A DNA stretch of 64,000 nucleotides from GCA-002708145 sp045562755 (GCA_045562755.1 JBJKVF010000006.1:310001-374000); one strand, 5' to 3'; shown: positions 16,221 through 25,995, counted from the first letter of the stretch. A program made the numbers and translations. The notes: generated by a model from the sequence alone, not told the origin.

Positions 16221-17129
16221 TTATGCTTGTACAAACTTACTATCTTCTGGCGTGACTTCATCTTTATCTATTGCAATAGCATATTCCATTGCAACAATAG
16301 AAACATCTATCATTTCTTTATCAGGAAAATTAGTTGTTAATTTTTGCAATAATAAATTTGGCAATGATAAAATCCTTGTTAAAAAATTATCATATTTTCC
16401 AGTAAATCTGATAAATTCATAAGAAATAGATGCAATTATTGGGATTAGAAAAATTCTTGAAGAAACTAGAAACCATACTGGTTCTCTAGGTAATAATATA
16501 AAAATAAGTATTGAAAAAAATACTACAGTTAATAAAAATGAAGTCCCGCAACGAGGATGTGCTGGAGAAAAATTTATAATGTTTTTAAATAGTAAACTTT
16601 TATTAGATTCCATACAATGTACGGTCATATGTTCTGCACCATGATAACCAAACACCCTTTTTATATCATTCATTCTACCTATAAGAAATATATAACCAAG
16701 AAATAATATTAGTCTGATTATTCCTTCGATAATATTTGATAAAAAATGGTTAGAAAAAATTGAGTCAGCTACACTAGACAAAAACAGCGGTAATAAAAAA
16801 AAGAATGAGAGACCAAATAATAATGAAAAACTAATCATGATTATGATAGCAAATTTTGACATTTCGGAATTATCATCTTCTTCAGCTGCTTCACTAGCTG
16901 AATAAGTTAATGCTTTAGTTCCAATTATTAAAGTTTCAAGTAAAACTAAAATACCTCTGATAAAAAAAAAATTTCTTAACTTTGAATTTGCCCACGATTC
17001 AAGTGGAATAGATCTTTTTACAATATCTCCATTTGGTTTTCTAACTGCTAAGGTTGCTCTTTTCATACCACGAATCATAACACCCTCAATTACAGCCTGA
17101 CCACCGTATAGAAAATTTTTGTTACTCAA
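16221..17129 (-). CDS. yqhQ: DUF1385 membrane protein YqhQ
   Basis: A 302-residue membrane protein of the DUF1385 family. The N-terminal YGGQAVIEGVMIRGMKR is its signature, followed by several helices and HPRCGTSFLL. The cytoplasmic function is unknown in general; some homologues have been described as metal-dependent or as influencing membrane processes. It starts at TTG four bases after the rpmE stop. The linkage of a membrane protein with rpmE is common in Firmicutes and Chloroflexota, and so fits the inferred phylum. Its stop is adjacent to that of hisIE on the other strand. Confidence 0.85.
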   Translation of the reverse strand: MSNKNFLYGGQAVIEGVMIRGMKRATLAVRKPNGDIVKRSIPLESWANSKLRNFFFIRGILVLLETLIIGTKALTYSASEAAEEDDNSEMSKFAIIIMISFSLLFGLSFFFLLPLFLSSVADSIFSNHFLSNIIEGIIRLILFLGYIFLIGRMNDIKRVFGYHGAEHMTVHCMESNKSLLFKNIINFSPAHPRCGTSFLLTVVFFSILIFILLPREPVWFLVSSRIFLIPIIASISYEFIRFTGKYDNFLTRILSLPNLLLQKLTTNFPDKEMIDVSIVAMEYAIAIDKDEVTPEDSKFVQA

Positions 17130-17133
17130 AAAA

Positions 17134-17346
17134 CTAAGAGTTATTGAGGTTATATCTTCTCATCATTCTTTCAACCCTACCTTCAGTATCAACAATCTTT
17201 TGTTCACCAGACCAAAAAGGATGACAACTGCTGCATATCTCAACACTTAAGCTTTCTTTAGTTGAGCCTACAACCCAATTCGATGTTCCACAAGCACAAA
17301 CTAGTTTGGCTTGATCATTATATTTTGGATGTAATTCTTTTTTCAT
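17134..17346 (-). CDS. rpmE: 50S ribosomal protein L31
   Basis: A 70-residue L31 with the zinc-binding form: CACGTSN near the start and CSSCHPFWSGEQKIVDTEGR in the middle. The length and motifs are standard. It lies five bases downstream of rpmA and four upstream of yqhQ. The presence of the cysteines means the zinc-dependent C+ form of L31 is used, which in many bacteria is replaced under zinc starvation. Confidence 0.96.
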   Translation of the reverse strand: MKKELHPKYNDQAKLVCACGTSNWVVGSTKESLSVEICSSCHPFWSGEQKIVDTEGRVERMMRRYNLNNS

Positions 17347-17351
17347 AAATA

Positions 17352-17612
17352 CTACCCCTTAATAGGATCCACGTTAACTCTTTTTTTATTCTTTGAAGAA
17401 AAATCAAATCTGACATGACCATCTATTAGAGAATATAGTGTATGATCTCTACCTATACCTACATTTATACCAGGGTTAAACTTTGTACCTCTTTGACGAA
17501 CTATAATAGAACCAGGAATGACACTAGAGCCAGAAAAAATTTTAACACCTAATCTTTTTCCTGCACTATCTCGGCCGTTTCTAGAAGTTCCTCCACCTTT
17601 TTTATGTGCCAT
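17352..17612 (-). CDS. rpmA: 50S ribosomal protein L27
   Basis: An 86-residue L27 with MAHKKGGGTSRNGRDSAGKR, whose N-terminus reaches the peptidyl transferase centre. The mature N-terminus is encoded directly, with no cleavable extension of the kind found in Firmicutes such as Staphylococcus. IVRQRGTKFNPGINVGIGRD is also diagnostic. A GGAGACC-type ribosome site precedes the ATG. It sits between rplU and rpmE. Confidence 0.97.
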   Translation of the reverse strand: MAHKKGGGTSRNGRDSAGKRLGVKIFSGSSVIPGSIIVRQRGTKFNPGINVGIGRDHTLYSLIDGHVRFDFSSKNKKRVNVDPIKG

Positions 17613-17627
17613 ATTGGTCTCCTTCTT

Positions 17628-17951
17628 TTATTTCGTAGAAATATTTTTAATGATCACAGAAGTTATATTTTGCCTGTGACCTCTTAATACACGCTGTCGA
17701 GTTTTGTTTTTATATCTTAATGATAGCACTTTATCTGATTTTTTCTGTTCAGCTATTTCAGCTATTACTTTTTTACCTTCAAGAGTAGGCTTTCCTATTT
17801 CAATGATTCCATTTATCGAAGAAAGTAAAACATTTTCAAAAACAATATCTGAACCTATATCAGCATTAATTTTTTCTACTTCAATCTGATCACCTTCACG
17901 GACTCTGTATTGTTTTCCGCCAGTTTTTATAACTGCATAATCTTGCGACAT
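17628..17951 (-). CDS. rplU: 50S ribosomal protein L21
   Basis: A 107-residue L21 containing YAVIKTGGKQYRVREGDQIE and the C-terminal KNKTRQRVLRGHRQ region that contacts 23S rRNA. It is the first gene of rplU-rpmA-rpmE-yqhQ, and a good promoter lies about 30 bases upstream. Length and motifs are typical. Confidence 0.97.
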   Translation of the reverse strand: MSQDYAVIKTGGKQYRVREGDQIEVEKINADIGSDIVFENVLLSSINGIIEIGKPTLEGKKVIAEIAEQKKSDKVLSLRYKNKTRQRVLRGHRQNITSVIIKNISTK

Positions 17952-17979
17952 ATAATTATTCCTAATAAACTAAAATACT

Positions 17980-18008
17980 ATTTTATTAAAATTGAAGCAT
18001 AAGGTCAA
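17980..18008 (-). promoter_or_regulatory. Promoter of the rplU-rpmA-rpmE-yqhQ operon
   Basis: On the minus strand TTGACC (18008-18003) and TAAAAT (17985-17980) are separated by exactly 17 bases, one of the best sigma-70-type matches in the window. The rplU ATG is at 17951, leaving a leader of about 20 bases. Confidence 0.7.
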
Positions 18009-18042
18009 TTATATTTAACAATATAACATTAGAAAATTCAGA

Positions 18043-19416
18043 TTATAATTGCTGAATTTGATAATCTTGAATGATATATCCTAAATCAATGGCTTTTTTT
18101 ATATCACTTGGGTTAAGTTTATTATCCATTATATTGATAATATTGTTATTCTTAATCAAAGAATTTAAGTTTTTCACATACAATCTTTCAGAAGAATAAT
18201 CATTATAAATATAGTCTTTTTCAATAGAACACCAGGGTGCTAGTTTGTGATTATTTTTATTTTTCATATGAATTTTTTGATGTATTACATTATTATCAGT
18301 AATGATTTTTTCATACTGTGAAATCATGTTTGTGTATGAATATTCGTTAGAAATTATTTCCTTTGATTGAAAAAAAATATCCATACTTGTTTCTAAGCTA
18401 TCACAGATAAGTTCGACAGCGTTGTCAATATCCCCATAAGGAAAAAGTTTTATAGCAGGTATATGACTGTAACTTCTAAAGCCTCCAACTGAAGAACACA
18501 CTACAGGTGTATGATTAATTACAGATTCTAAAGGAACTAAACCAAATGATTCTACAAAATTTCCAGGGCAAAGAGTTATGCTAGCTGAAGAGTAAAGATC
18601 ATCCATATTTTGGTGTGGTAACCATTGATATAATTTTAGAATATTTTTAGCCTCCTCATTTTTAGCTATTTTAAATATTTTTTCATAAGAAAGCGAAGTA
18701 TCATCATTATTTGTATTTGATGAGAAATATGGAGCTAAAAGGTTTACTTTTTTTTTGGGAATTTTATCTTGTAGTTTAACTGCTATTTTTACAGCTTGAA
18801 TAATACCCTTTGTAATTTGAGGTCTATGGGGAAATAATAAATTGACTTCGCCTGAATCATTGGCTTTATTTGAAACTAAATTTAGATTTTTATTGATTTT
18901 AATTCCATTTGGCACTGTGATAATTGGTTCTATTTTTTTTTTATCAGATAATACTAATGTTGCTTCGATGCACTGCTTTAAATAATCACTAGGTACAATA
19001 GTAGCTTCTGCATTAAAAGCAAGCGATGAAATAATTGCCTCGTCATAGATAAAATCATGAAAAGAACGAATAATTTTTTTCCCAATAAAAGAATCTCTAT
19101 GGTACATTCCATCTGCATGCAAATATATCCTATCTGCCCATTCACTAGCTTTTCTAATCAATTTAAGTGATTTGACTAAATTAATAGGAGGAACTTGATA
19201 AGGAGAAGGAAATTTTCCTCGAAAAAATAAATAAGGATAAACATTTGAGCTACCCAAAACAAATTTTTCCTGGTTATGTTCGCTAGAACTACACCAAACT
19301 TTAATTTCATGTCCATATTCGCCTAATGATGTTGCCAACTCATGTAAAATTTTTTGAGAACCTCCCATTATGTTTTTCTGATGGAGGGGGGCTAAAGAAA
19401 AAATAGCAATTTTCAT
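18043..19416 (-). CDS. Glycosyltransferase family 4
   Basis: A 457-residue GT-B protein. The N-terminal acceptor domain begins MKIAIFSLAPLHQKNIMGGS, and the nucleotide-sugar site is seen in CPGNFVESFGLVPLESVINH, where the EX7E motif of retaining GT4 enzymes occurs. It would transfer a sugar from a nucleotide donor to an unknown acceptor, probably for the cell surface. It lies six bases downstream of the flavin reductase gene and is the last of a minus-strand series. The C-terminal region after residue 380 is extended and unlike typical members. The acceptor cannot be predicted. Confidence 0.8.
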   Translation of the reverse strand: MKIAIFSLAPLHQKNIMGGSQKILHELATSLGEYGHEIKVWCSSSEHNQEKFVLGSSNVYPYLFFRGKFPSPYQVPPINLVKSLKLIRKASEWADRIYLHADGMYHRDSFIGKKIIRSFHDFIYDEAIISSLAFNAEATIVPSDYLKQCIEATLVLSDKKKIEPIITVPNGIKINKNLNLVSNKANDSGEVNLLFPHRPQITKGIIQAVKIAVKLQDKIPKKKVNLLAPYFSSNTNNDDTSLSYEKIFKIAKNEEAKNILKLYQWLPHQNMDDLYSSASITLCPGNFVESFGLVPLESVINHTPVVCSSVGGFRSYSHIPAIKLFPYGDIDNAVELICDSLETSMDIFFQSKEIISNEYSYTNMISQYEKIITDNNVIHQKIHMKNKNNHKLAPWCSIEKDYIYNDYSSERLYVKNLNSLIKNNNIINIMDNKLNPSDIKKAIDLGYIIQDYQIQQL

Positions 19417-19422
19417 AATTAC

Positions 19423-19929
19423 CTACTGTGACTTAATAAATTTCCCGTAGTTACGGTTAGACCATACTAACGGTTCGTAGTCTGAAAAAATAATATCATT
19501 AACTTTTCCTATAAAAATTGTATGATCTCCAGCAGAAATATCATCAAATAATTCACAATTCATACTGCCCAATGAATTATTGATTATTGGAATATCACCC
19601 AGTTTTGAAAAAATTCTTTTTTCAAAATTTAAATCTTTATCCTTTTTATTATCCTGCGAAAGAGCAAAGTAATCTGCTATATTTTTTTGACTACTTGATA
19701 AAAAGTTAAGGCCGAAGACTTGAGAAGATATTATTAAATCATGAGATTTTCTCTTGGCTCCAACTACTACTAAAATTAGTAATGGATCTAATGAAACTGA
19801 AGTAACAGATGCTGCTGTCATTCCATGATAAGATCTATTTTCGTCAAATGTTGTAATTACAGATACGCCAGTAGGAAACTTAGACCAAACATTCTTAAAT
19901 AAATCTATTTTCCCTATTTTTGCTTCCAT
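19423..19929 (-). CDS. Flavin reductase-like FMN-binding protein
   Basis: A 168-residue flavin reductase domain (PF01613 type). The opening FPTGVSVITTFDENRSYHG, then MTAASVTSVSLDPLLILV, is the FMN-binding signature; GLNFLSSSQKNIADYFA follows. Such proteins reduce FMN or FAD with NAD(P)H for a partner monooxygenase, or act as flavoproteins themselves. It starts one base before the stop of the CrtC-like gene ends its reading, so the genes are cotranscribed. No flavin monooxygenase is beside it, so the partner is unknown. SAR202 genomes are known for many flavin monooxygenases, which makes the presence of a reductase unsurprising. Confidence 0.85.
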   Translation of the reverse strand: MEAKIGKIDLFKNVWSKFPTGVSVITTFDENRSYHGMTAASVTSVSLDPLLILVVVGAKRKSHDLIISSQVFGLNFLSSSQKNIADYFALSQDNKKDKDLNFEKRIFSKLGDIPIINNSLGSMNCELFDDISAGDHTIFIGKVNDIIFSDYEPLVWSNRNYGKFIKSQ

Positions 19930-19930
19930 A

Positions 19931-21016
19931 TTATTTTATCCAATCTATTTTCACAGGATCTCTATACCCAGATAATTCAACATATGCATCTCCAATATTA
20001 TTATAATCTTCATCAAAAACAGTGGACTTACCTTCCCAATAAGTTTGTGTTGCTGGAAGTCCTTCAGATATCTCTTGATCAAGGATATCTGGCTTAACAA
20101 TAAAACTCAAATTTATTTCTTGAAGATTTATCTTCCAACCTGAAGGATATGTTGTTTTTGTTTTTTTACTATACCATTCATCAATAACATCTATTTTTAT
20201 ATCATCAGTTATATGAGTAACTTCTCCATTATTTTTTTGATAGGTACCATACAAAGATTCAATTCTTCCTTTTACATCTCTTGACTGAGAAACCATTATA
20301 TTATCTCCATTATCAAGCATTATCCCAAACCATTGCCATCCAGCAGGTTTGCCAGGTACAAAAAAATCACCCCATTGATGATCAAACCAAGATTCACCAT
20401 TTACTATTAATTGCATATCATCAATCTTGATTTTTCCTGAAGTTTGCTGCCTAGGCCAAGTATAGTAATAACTATAACCTAAGCTTGTTTGAAACCAACC
20501 AATTTTGTTATGCAACATTGGTTCTTGAAAAGATTCTAAATATAAATCTATATTTATTTTATCTGATAATACTTGTATATGAAATTCTCCAGGTTTAGGC
20601 CCAATAGTATACTTCCAATCTGAAATATAAATTTCTCCAATATTTTTTGAGAAAGAGTTATTCAGACCCTTATCTGCCCTAGCTAATTGAAAAACTTCTC
20701 CCGTTTTTAAATTTGAAATACTCACCTGTGCAACATAATTGTCCTTATCATTACTTTGAGATTTAAATATTACAAAATGATAGCCCCACTTACCTCCAAT
20801 TTCATCTTTTAGATGACCGTTATGGTACCACCATTCTAATCTATTATCATGGGCAAATTCATTTTTAGAAATTTCAGATCCAAGACTCAAATTCAGATCG
20901 TATGGAATTGGAGTTGGTTTGGGGGAAAGATCACTATCAATTAAATTAATTTTTCCTCCATTTGAACATGCAGAAAAAATAACTAAAATTATTATATAAA
21001 ATACTTTATTTTTCAT
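19931..21016 (-). CDS. CrtC/AttH-like lipocalin-domain lipoprotein
   Basis: A 361-residue protein with a lipoprotein signal: hydrophobic stretch and IFSAC (Cys17). The rest is a CrtC/AttH double lipocalin fold, recognisable by RLEWWYHNGHL, WGYHFVIFKSQ, and SWFDHQWGDF. The family includes carotenoid hydratase CrtC and secreted or lipid-handling proteins, so it likely binds a hydrophobic molecule on the outer face of the membrane. It overlaps the MMPL transporter by eleven bases, so the pair probably works together, the transporter moving a lipid and the lipocalin receiving it. That partnership is inferred from position. Confidence 0.8.
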   Translation of the reverse strand: MKNKVFYIIILVIFSACSNGGKINLIDSDLSPKPTPIPYDLNLSLGSEISKNEFAHDNRLEWWYHNGHLKDEIGGKWGYHFVIFKSQSNDKDNYVAQVSISNLKTGEVFQLARADKGLNNSFSKNIGEIYISDWKYTIGPKPGEFHIQVLSDKINIDLYLESFQEPMLHNKIGWFQTSLGYSYYYTWPRQQTSGKIKIDDMQLIVNGESWFDHQWGDFFVPGKPAGWQWFGIMLDNGDNIMVSQSRDVKGRIESLYGTYQKNNGEVTHITDDIKIDVIDEWYSKKTKTTYPSGWKINLQEINLSFIVKPDILDQEISEGLPATQTYWEGKSTVFDEDYNNIGDAYVELSGYRDPVKIDWIK

Positions 21017-23210
21017 GTGAAATATTTGGTAAAATTTTGTCTAGCCAGTTTGGCAACCACCAGTTTAATGGTCCAGCAATTCTCATTAATGAAGGAGCAA
21101 TTAAAGCTCTGACCAAAGTTACATCAACAAATACTGCAATTGCTAATCCTAGGCCAATTGCCTTAACAACAACAACATCAGCAATAATAAAACTTGAAGC
21201 AACTACTATCAAAATAGCTGCAGCTCCAGTAATTATAGAACCACTTTTTTGCAATCCGATCGAAACACTTGATATATTATCGTTTGTTTTTTTATAAGCC
21301 TCGGAAACTCTTGATAATAAGAAAATTTCATAATCCATACTTAATCCAAAAATTACTGCAAAAAGAAGAATTGGTAATGTAGAATCAATGACTCCCATTG
21401 GTTGAAAATTTAGAAAACTACTAAAATTACCATCCTGAAATATAAATACTAGTGCTCCGTAGCTTGCAAATATAGATAATATATTTAAAATTACCGCTTT
21501 TAATGGCAAAATTACTGATCTGAATAAAATCATTAACGATACGTAAGTTACAATGACTACCACTAAGACTACTAAAGGAAATTTCTTATATAAACTATTA
21601 ACTATATCTGTTGTTTCACCAGGTCCACCATCGACAAATATTTCTCCTGTGTCTAACTTAAAAGACCTAATTTGAGTTACTAAGTTTCTAGTTTCAGGTC
21701 CAAATGGATGATAATCACTTTCTAACAAGTATAAAATTGCTCCATCTCTAGCAAAATTTTCAACAATATTCCTAACTTCAAAATCTGTCAATGAATTAGG
21801 ATTATCATACATTAATAAATATTGTTCAAAAGTAAAAGTTTCATCAATATTGACTATACTTTTAACTCTTGTAATTCCTTCTATATTTTCTAAATTTTTA
21901 CCTATATCATAAGCATAACTTAAATATTTAGAGTCAAAGGTTTGTCCATCAAAAGTATATATGACAGGAATAACTGTCTTTTTACCAAAATCAAATTCTT
22001 CATATAAAATATCAAAACCTTGCCTGCTTTCAATTGATTTAGGCAAAATTGTTGCATCTACCGTTCCCAATCTCATACTTAAAACAGGAGTTGCTAAAAT
22101 TATTAATATTGTAGTAGTAGGAATTAAAACTAACCATGGCTTAGACATTACCCATTTTGAAAAAGGCAGCCAAAACTCAAACTTACTGCTTCTTTTTGGC
22201 AATACTCTAAATTTATTAATTCTATGTCCTATAAATGAAAGCAACACAGGCATCAAGGTTAATGATGCGAATAATGCGCAAAATATTACTATTACAGCCC
22301 CAATACCAACAGATCTAAGCATCATAATGTCAAATGTGATTAGACTTACCAATCCTACAAGGCTAGTACAGGCAGAAAAAAATATTGCTGGCCCTGCTCT
22401 GGTGTGAGTATTGATAATTGCTTCATTTACATTTTTTGTAAGAGCTAACTCTTCCTTAAATCTTGATGTATAAAATAAAGAGTAATCTATTCCAAGACCT
22501 ATACCCAATAGTGTGACAATATTCAAAGCAAAAACTGACATATCAATACTCTGAGAAATTAGATAGACTAAAGCTAGTCCAAGAATCACTCCACCTCCTC
22601 CTACTGCAGCTGGTAAAAATGCAGCTATAATAGTACCAAATACTATTAATAAAGTGACTGTAGCTAAAGGGAAAGCAAAGATTTCTCCCTTTCTAAGATC
22701 TTTTTCACTGGCTAAGGAGATATCTCTGTATAGGGCTGGCCCTCCAGTAATAATCATCTTTAAACTACCTGGATTGATCTCTTCTTCCACCATTTCAAGA
22801 AACTCTAGTGATTCCTCTAATTCAATACTCAATCCAACGGTTGCATGAACAGTATTACTCATGCTTGAAGCCCTATTAGGATCATCTGTATGAGTAATTA
22901 TCGAAGAAACTTCTTCATATTTATAAAGTGGTGATAATGCACCTTGGATGCTTTGAGTAAATCTTGGGTCAAAAGGAGACCAATCATCATGACTAAAAAC
23001 TATATCAAAAGCTATGGTTGAAACTTCCATTTTTTCTTGCATCATTTTTCTAGCTTCAACAGATGGAAAATTTTCATTAGAAAAACCTCCAGGTTTTAGG
23101 TATTTCTGCGCTTGAGGAGCAAATGGTAATGACAAAAAAACCATAAGAACCCATATTAGAACGACATAAAGCCTAAGTTTAATTATTTTTCTACCAAAAT
23201 TTTCAAACAT
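21006..23210 (-). CDS. MMPL-family RND transporter
   Basis: A 734-residue RND protein with about twelve membrane helices in two repeats, each preceded by a large external domain. The family motifs GLGIDYSLFYTSRF and FGLSMDYEIFLLSRV, with the Asp-Tyr pairs that couple proton flow, are present in both halves. MMPL transporters export lipids or other hydrophobic compounds using the proton gradient. The N-terminus reads FGRKIIKLRLYVVLIWVL, a normal cytoplasmic lead into the first helix. The gene is 18 bases after gyrA and overlaps the CrtC-like lipoprotein gene by eleven bases. Confidence 0.92.
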   Translation of the reverse strand: MFENFGRKIIKLRLYVVLIWVLMVFLSLPFAPQAQKYLKPGGFSNENFPSVEARKMMQEKMEVSTIAFDIVFSHDDWSPFDPRFTQSIQGALSPLYKYEEVSSIITHTDDPNRASSMSNTVHATVGLSIELEESLEFLEMVEEEINPGSLKMIITGGPALYRDISLASEKDLRKGEIFAFPLATVTLLIVFGTIIAAFLPAAVGGGGVILGLALVYLISQSIDMSVFALNIVTLLGIGLGIDYSLFYTSRFKEELALTKNVNEAIINTHTRAGPAIFFSACTSLVGLVSLITFDIMMLRSVGIGAVIVIFCALFASLTLMPVLLSFIGHRINKFRVLPKRSSKFEFWLPFSKWVMSKPWLVLIPTTTILIILATPVLSMRLGTVDATILPKSIESRQGFDILYEEFDFGKKTVIPVIYTFDGQTFDSKYLSYAYDIGKNLENIEGITRVKSIVNIDETFTFEQYLLMYDNPNSLTDFEVRNIVENFARDGAILYLLESDYHPFGPETRNLVTQIRSFKLDTGEIFVDGGPGETTDIVNSLYKKFPLVVLVVVIVTYVSLMILFRSVILPLKAVILNILSIFASYGALVFIFQDGNFSSFLNFQPMGVIDSTLPILLFAVIFGLSMDYEIFLLSRVSEAYKKTNDNISSVSIGLQKSGSIITGAAAILIVVASSFIIADVVVVKAIGLGLAIAVFVDVTLVRALIAPSLMRIAGPLNWWLPNWLDKILPNISHEK

Positions 23211-23228
23211 TATCTAATAAAAAAAATA

Positions 23229-25865
23229 TTATTCATCTTTACTTAATTCAGATTTTTCATTATTTGCAATTGAAGACATATTCTCTTCATTATCTATTGA
23301 ACTTAGATCCACTTTCTCAGCAGCGGTTCTAGGCCCCACAGGAAGCATTGTAATTGCTGAAACTCTATCTCCAGAATTAGGCTTAACAACACTTACTCCC
23401 TGAGCATTTCTTCCAGTTTCTCTAATCTGTCCTGTTGGGACTCTAAGAACTTGAGCTTTTTCTGTAACGCATGCTAATCTTCCAGTAGATGAATCCTTGA
23501 TTTTTTTAATTTCTTCATCTGTATATTTTTTTCTTTTATCAATATATCCTTCATTACGAAGTTCTTTACTTATCACTGTAGCATCAACAATTTTACCTGT
23601 CCCTTTAGACCCTTCGGTAACTTTCTGAGTAATGAGACCCTTACCGCCTTTTTGTTGTTGTCTATAATCTTGCAAGGAAGTAAATTTCCCTCTTCCTTGC
23701 TGAGAAACAGTAAATAAAAATCCATCCTCCTCATTTACCACTGTAAGAGCAACAACTTGATCTTTAGGGTTGAGCCTTATACCTCTCATACCTCCTGCGG
23801 CTCTTTGACGAGGTGTTATAGATGACGAAGCAAACCTTATTGAAAGACCATTTCTTGTTACAATAATTACATCTTCCTTGTTACTTACTAATCTTGCAGA
23901 AACTAAAGCATCATCTGATTTAAGATTAAAACATTTCAAACCGCTTCTATTCATATTTCTCAAGAGAGGTAAATGCATACGCTTAACTTGACCTTTTCTT
24001 GTGGTCATAAATAAATAGGTATCTTCTAAATAACTTGAGACAATTTCAACAGCCTGAACTTGCTCATTAGGCTCCATGTTAAATCCTAAGTTTTGCACAG
24101 GTGTGCCTCTTGTATTCCTTGATTGATCAGGAGATAGTTCAAATACACGTGTAGCAAATACTTTTCCTTTATCTGTAAAAAACAATATATAATCATGAGT
24201 GTTACCAGATAAAAGATGATGAGCAATATCATCATCTTTTGTCATACGTTGCCCTTTTACACCCTTGCCACCACGATTTTGTTTTTTATATGTATCCATA
24301 GGAACTCTTTTTACGTATCCATTTTTACTAAGAGTAACTATAACTTCCTCCCTAGGTTCAGTATCTTCTCTTCTCCACTCGCCTAATTCTTCTTCATGAA
24401 TAACAGTCCTTCGATCATCACCATATTTCTTTTTTAATGCTTTAGTTTCACTAGATACTTCTGAAAGAACCTTTTGATTATCTGAAAGTAATTCTTCTAA
24501 TTTTTTTATATCTTCTAGTAGTTCTTTATATTCATTTTCAATTTTCTCTCTTTCAAGGGCTGCCAATCGCCTTAATTGCATATCAAGTATAGCTTGAGCC
24601 TGAATCTCCGAAAGCTTAAATTCTTGCATCAAAGATTCACGTGCTGTTTCCACATCTACAGATGCTCGTATTAGTTCAATCGCCTTATCAAGATTATCTA
24701 TAGCTATTCTCAAGCCTTCTAAAACATGTAGCCTGGCTTTATTTTTTCTTAAATCAAATTCGGCTCGCCTTCTTACTACCTCTACCCTAAACTCTACATA
24801 ATATTTCAAGGCTTGTTTCAAGTTAAGAACTTTTGGCGTACCATCTACAAGTGCTATCATATTGAAAGAAAATGAACCCCTCAAAGGTGTTAACTTATAA
24901 AGATTATTAAGCACCACGGGAACATGAGCTGAGCGCCGTAGCTCAAGTACTACTCTCATACCTTTTCTATCAGATTCATCTCTAATTTCGCTTATACCCT
25001 CAATTTTTCTAGTCTTAATGAGATCAGCTATTTTAGTAACAAGCACAGATTTGTTCATCTGGTATGGTATTTCAGTAAAAACAATTCTCTTACGCTCTTG
25101 CCTTGGAACATCTTCGACTTTATGTGTAGCCTGGACTATCACCCTGCCCCTGCCAGTATTATAAGCATTACGTATACCTTCTTGCCCCCATATGTGAGCA
25201 CCTGTTGGAAAATCGGGTCCTTTAATATATTGCATTAATTGGTCTACAGTTGAGTTAGGATTTTTGATCAATTGAATTATGCCATCACAAATTTCATTCA
25301 AATTATGAGGAGGAATATTTGTTGCCATTCCGACAGCTATACCAGATGCCCCATTCACAAGTAGTACAGGCAATTTGGATGGAAGTACCCTTGGTTCTTT
25401 TAAAGATTGATCAAAATTATCACTCCAATCAACAGTTTCCCTATCTATATCGGTTAGTATCATTTCTGTAATAGGAGCAAGTTTACATTCTGTATATCTC
25501 ATTGCAGCGGCACTATCGCCATCAATTGAACCAAAATTACCCTGGCCGTCAACCAAGGGATATCTGAGAGAAAAAGGTTGAGCCATTCTCACCTGAGCTT
25601 CATAAACAGCACTATCTCCATGAGGATGATATTTTCCAAGTACTTCACCAACAAGCCTTGCACTTTTTTTATAAGATGAATTAGGCCTCATACCCTGATC
25701 ATACATTGCATACAAAATTCGTCTTTGAACAGGCTTTAATCCATCCCTTACATCTGGTAATGCCCTAGATACAATGACACTCATAGCATAATCCAAATAC
25801 GATGAGCTCATTTCTTTTTGTATTTCTATCGGTTCAATATTTCCTAGTTGATTATTGACCATCAT
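23229..25865 (-). CDS. gyrA: DNA gyrase subunit A
   Basis: About 878 residues. The catalytic Tyr is in AAMRYTECKLAPI, and the quinolone-contact region reads HPHGDSAVYEAQVRMAQ, keeping the Ser and having Glu where E. coli has Asp87. The C-terminal beta-pinwheel domain carries a GyrA-box-like RGGKGVKGQ, which supports gyrase rather than ParC. An acidic tail follows. Two adjacent ATG codons (25865 and 25862) lie 3 and 6 bases after GGAG; the second has the better spacing. A TTG at 25874 is less likely. gyrB is not in the window. The upstream 120 bases hold unusual repeats. Confidence 0.95.
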   Translation of the reverse strand: MMVNNQLGNIEPIEIQKEMSSSYLDYAMSVIVSRALPDVRDGLKPVQRRILYAMYDQGMRPNSSYKKSARLVGEVLGKYHPHGDSAVYEAQVRMAQPFSLRYPLVDGQGNFGSIDGDSAAAMRYTECKLAPITEMILTDIDRETVDWSDNFDQSLKEPRVLPSKLPVLLVNGASGIAVGMATNIPPHNLNEICDGIIQLIKNPNSTVDQLMQYIKGPDFPTGAHIWGQEGIRNAYNTGRGRVIVQATHKVEDVPRQERKRIVFTEIPYQMNKSVLVTKIADLIKTRKIEGISEIRDESDRKGMRVVLELRRSAHVPVVLNNLYKLTPLRGSFSFNMIALVDGTPKVLNLKQALKYYVEFRVEVVRRRAEFDLRKNKARLHVLEGLRIAIDNLDKAIELIRASVDVETARESLMQEFKLSEIQAQAILDMQLRRLAALEREKIENEYKELLEDIKKLEELLSDNQKVLSEVSSETKALKKKYGDDRRTVIHEEELGEWRREDTEPREEVIVTLSKNGYVKRVPMDTYKKQNRGGKGVKGQRMTKDDDIAHHLLSGNTHDYILFFTDKGKVFATRVFELSPDQSRNTRGTPVQNLGFNMEPNEQVQAVEIVSSYLEDTYLFMTTRKGQVKRMHLPLLRNMNRSGLKCFNLKSDDALVSARLVSNKEDVIIVTRNGLSIRFASSSITPRQRAAGGMRGIRLNPKDQVVALTVVNEEDGFLFTVSQQGRGKFTSLQDYRQQQKGGKGLITQKVTEGSKGTGKIVDATVISKELRNEGYIDKRKKYTDEEIKKIKDSSTGRLACVTEKAQVLRVPTGQIRETGRNAQGVSVVKPNSGDRVSAITMLPVGPRTAAEKVDLSSIDNEENMSSIANNEKSELSKDE

Positions 25866-25929
25866 TTTCTCCAAAATATATAAATTTTAACTAGACTACT
25901 CAGTAATTTATTCTTTCCCAGTAGCTTTG

Positions 25930-25952
25930 TCTCGCGCGCGCGCACCCGCGTG
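25930..25952. other. Alternating C-G tract upstream of gyrA
   Basis: A run of alternating pyrimidine-purine CG dinucleotides (TCTCGCGCGCGCGC) followed by ACCCGCGTG sits in otherwise AT-rich intergenic DNA 65 bases ahead of gyrA. Such alternating tracts can adopt Z-form DNA under negative supercoiling. There is no gene here. Confidence 0.6.
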
Positions 25953-25955
25953 TAG

Positions 25956-25995
25956 TTATATTTACTTATATTTACTTATATTTACTTATATTTAA
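25956..25995. repeat. Four tandem 10-bp repeats upstream of gyrA
   Basis: The unit TTATATTTAC is repeated exactly three times and a fourth time with the last base changed (25956-25995). The last copy overlaps the stop codon of the preceding gene. The 10-bp period is close to one helical turn, so it would place A/T tracts on one face of the DNA and favour bending. Confidence 0.8.

Noticed and set aside
24000..25865. Quinolone-resistance change in GyrA (Glu at the E. coli Asp87 place)
   Set aside because: Glu at this position is natural in many bacteria and the neighbouring Ser is kept; resistance cannot be inferred.
25956..25995. CRISPR-like array upstream of gyrA
   Set aside because: The unit is only 10 bp with no spacers, so it is a simple tandem repeat. 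No cas genes are present.
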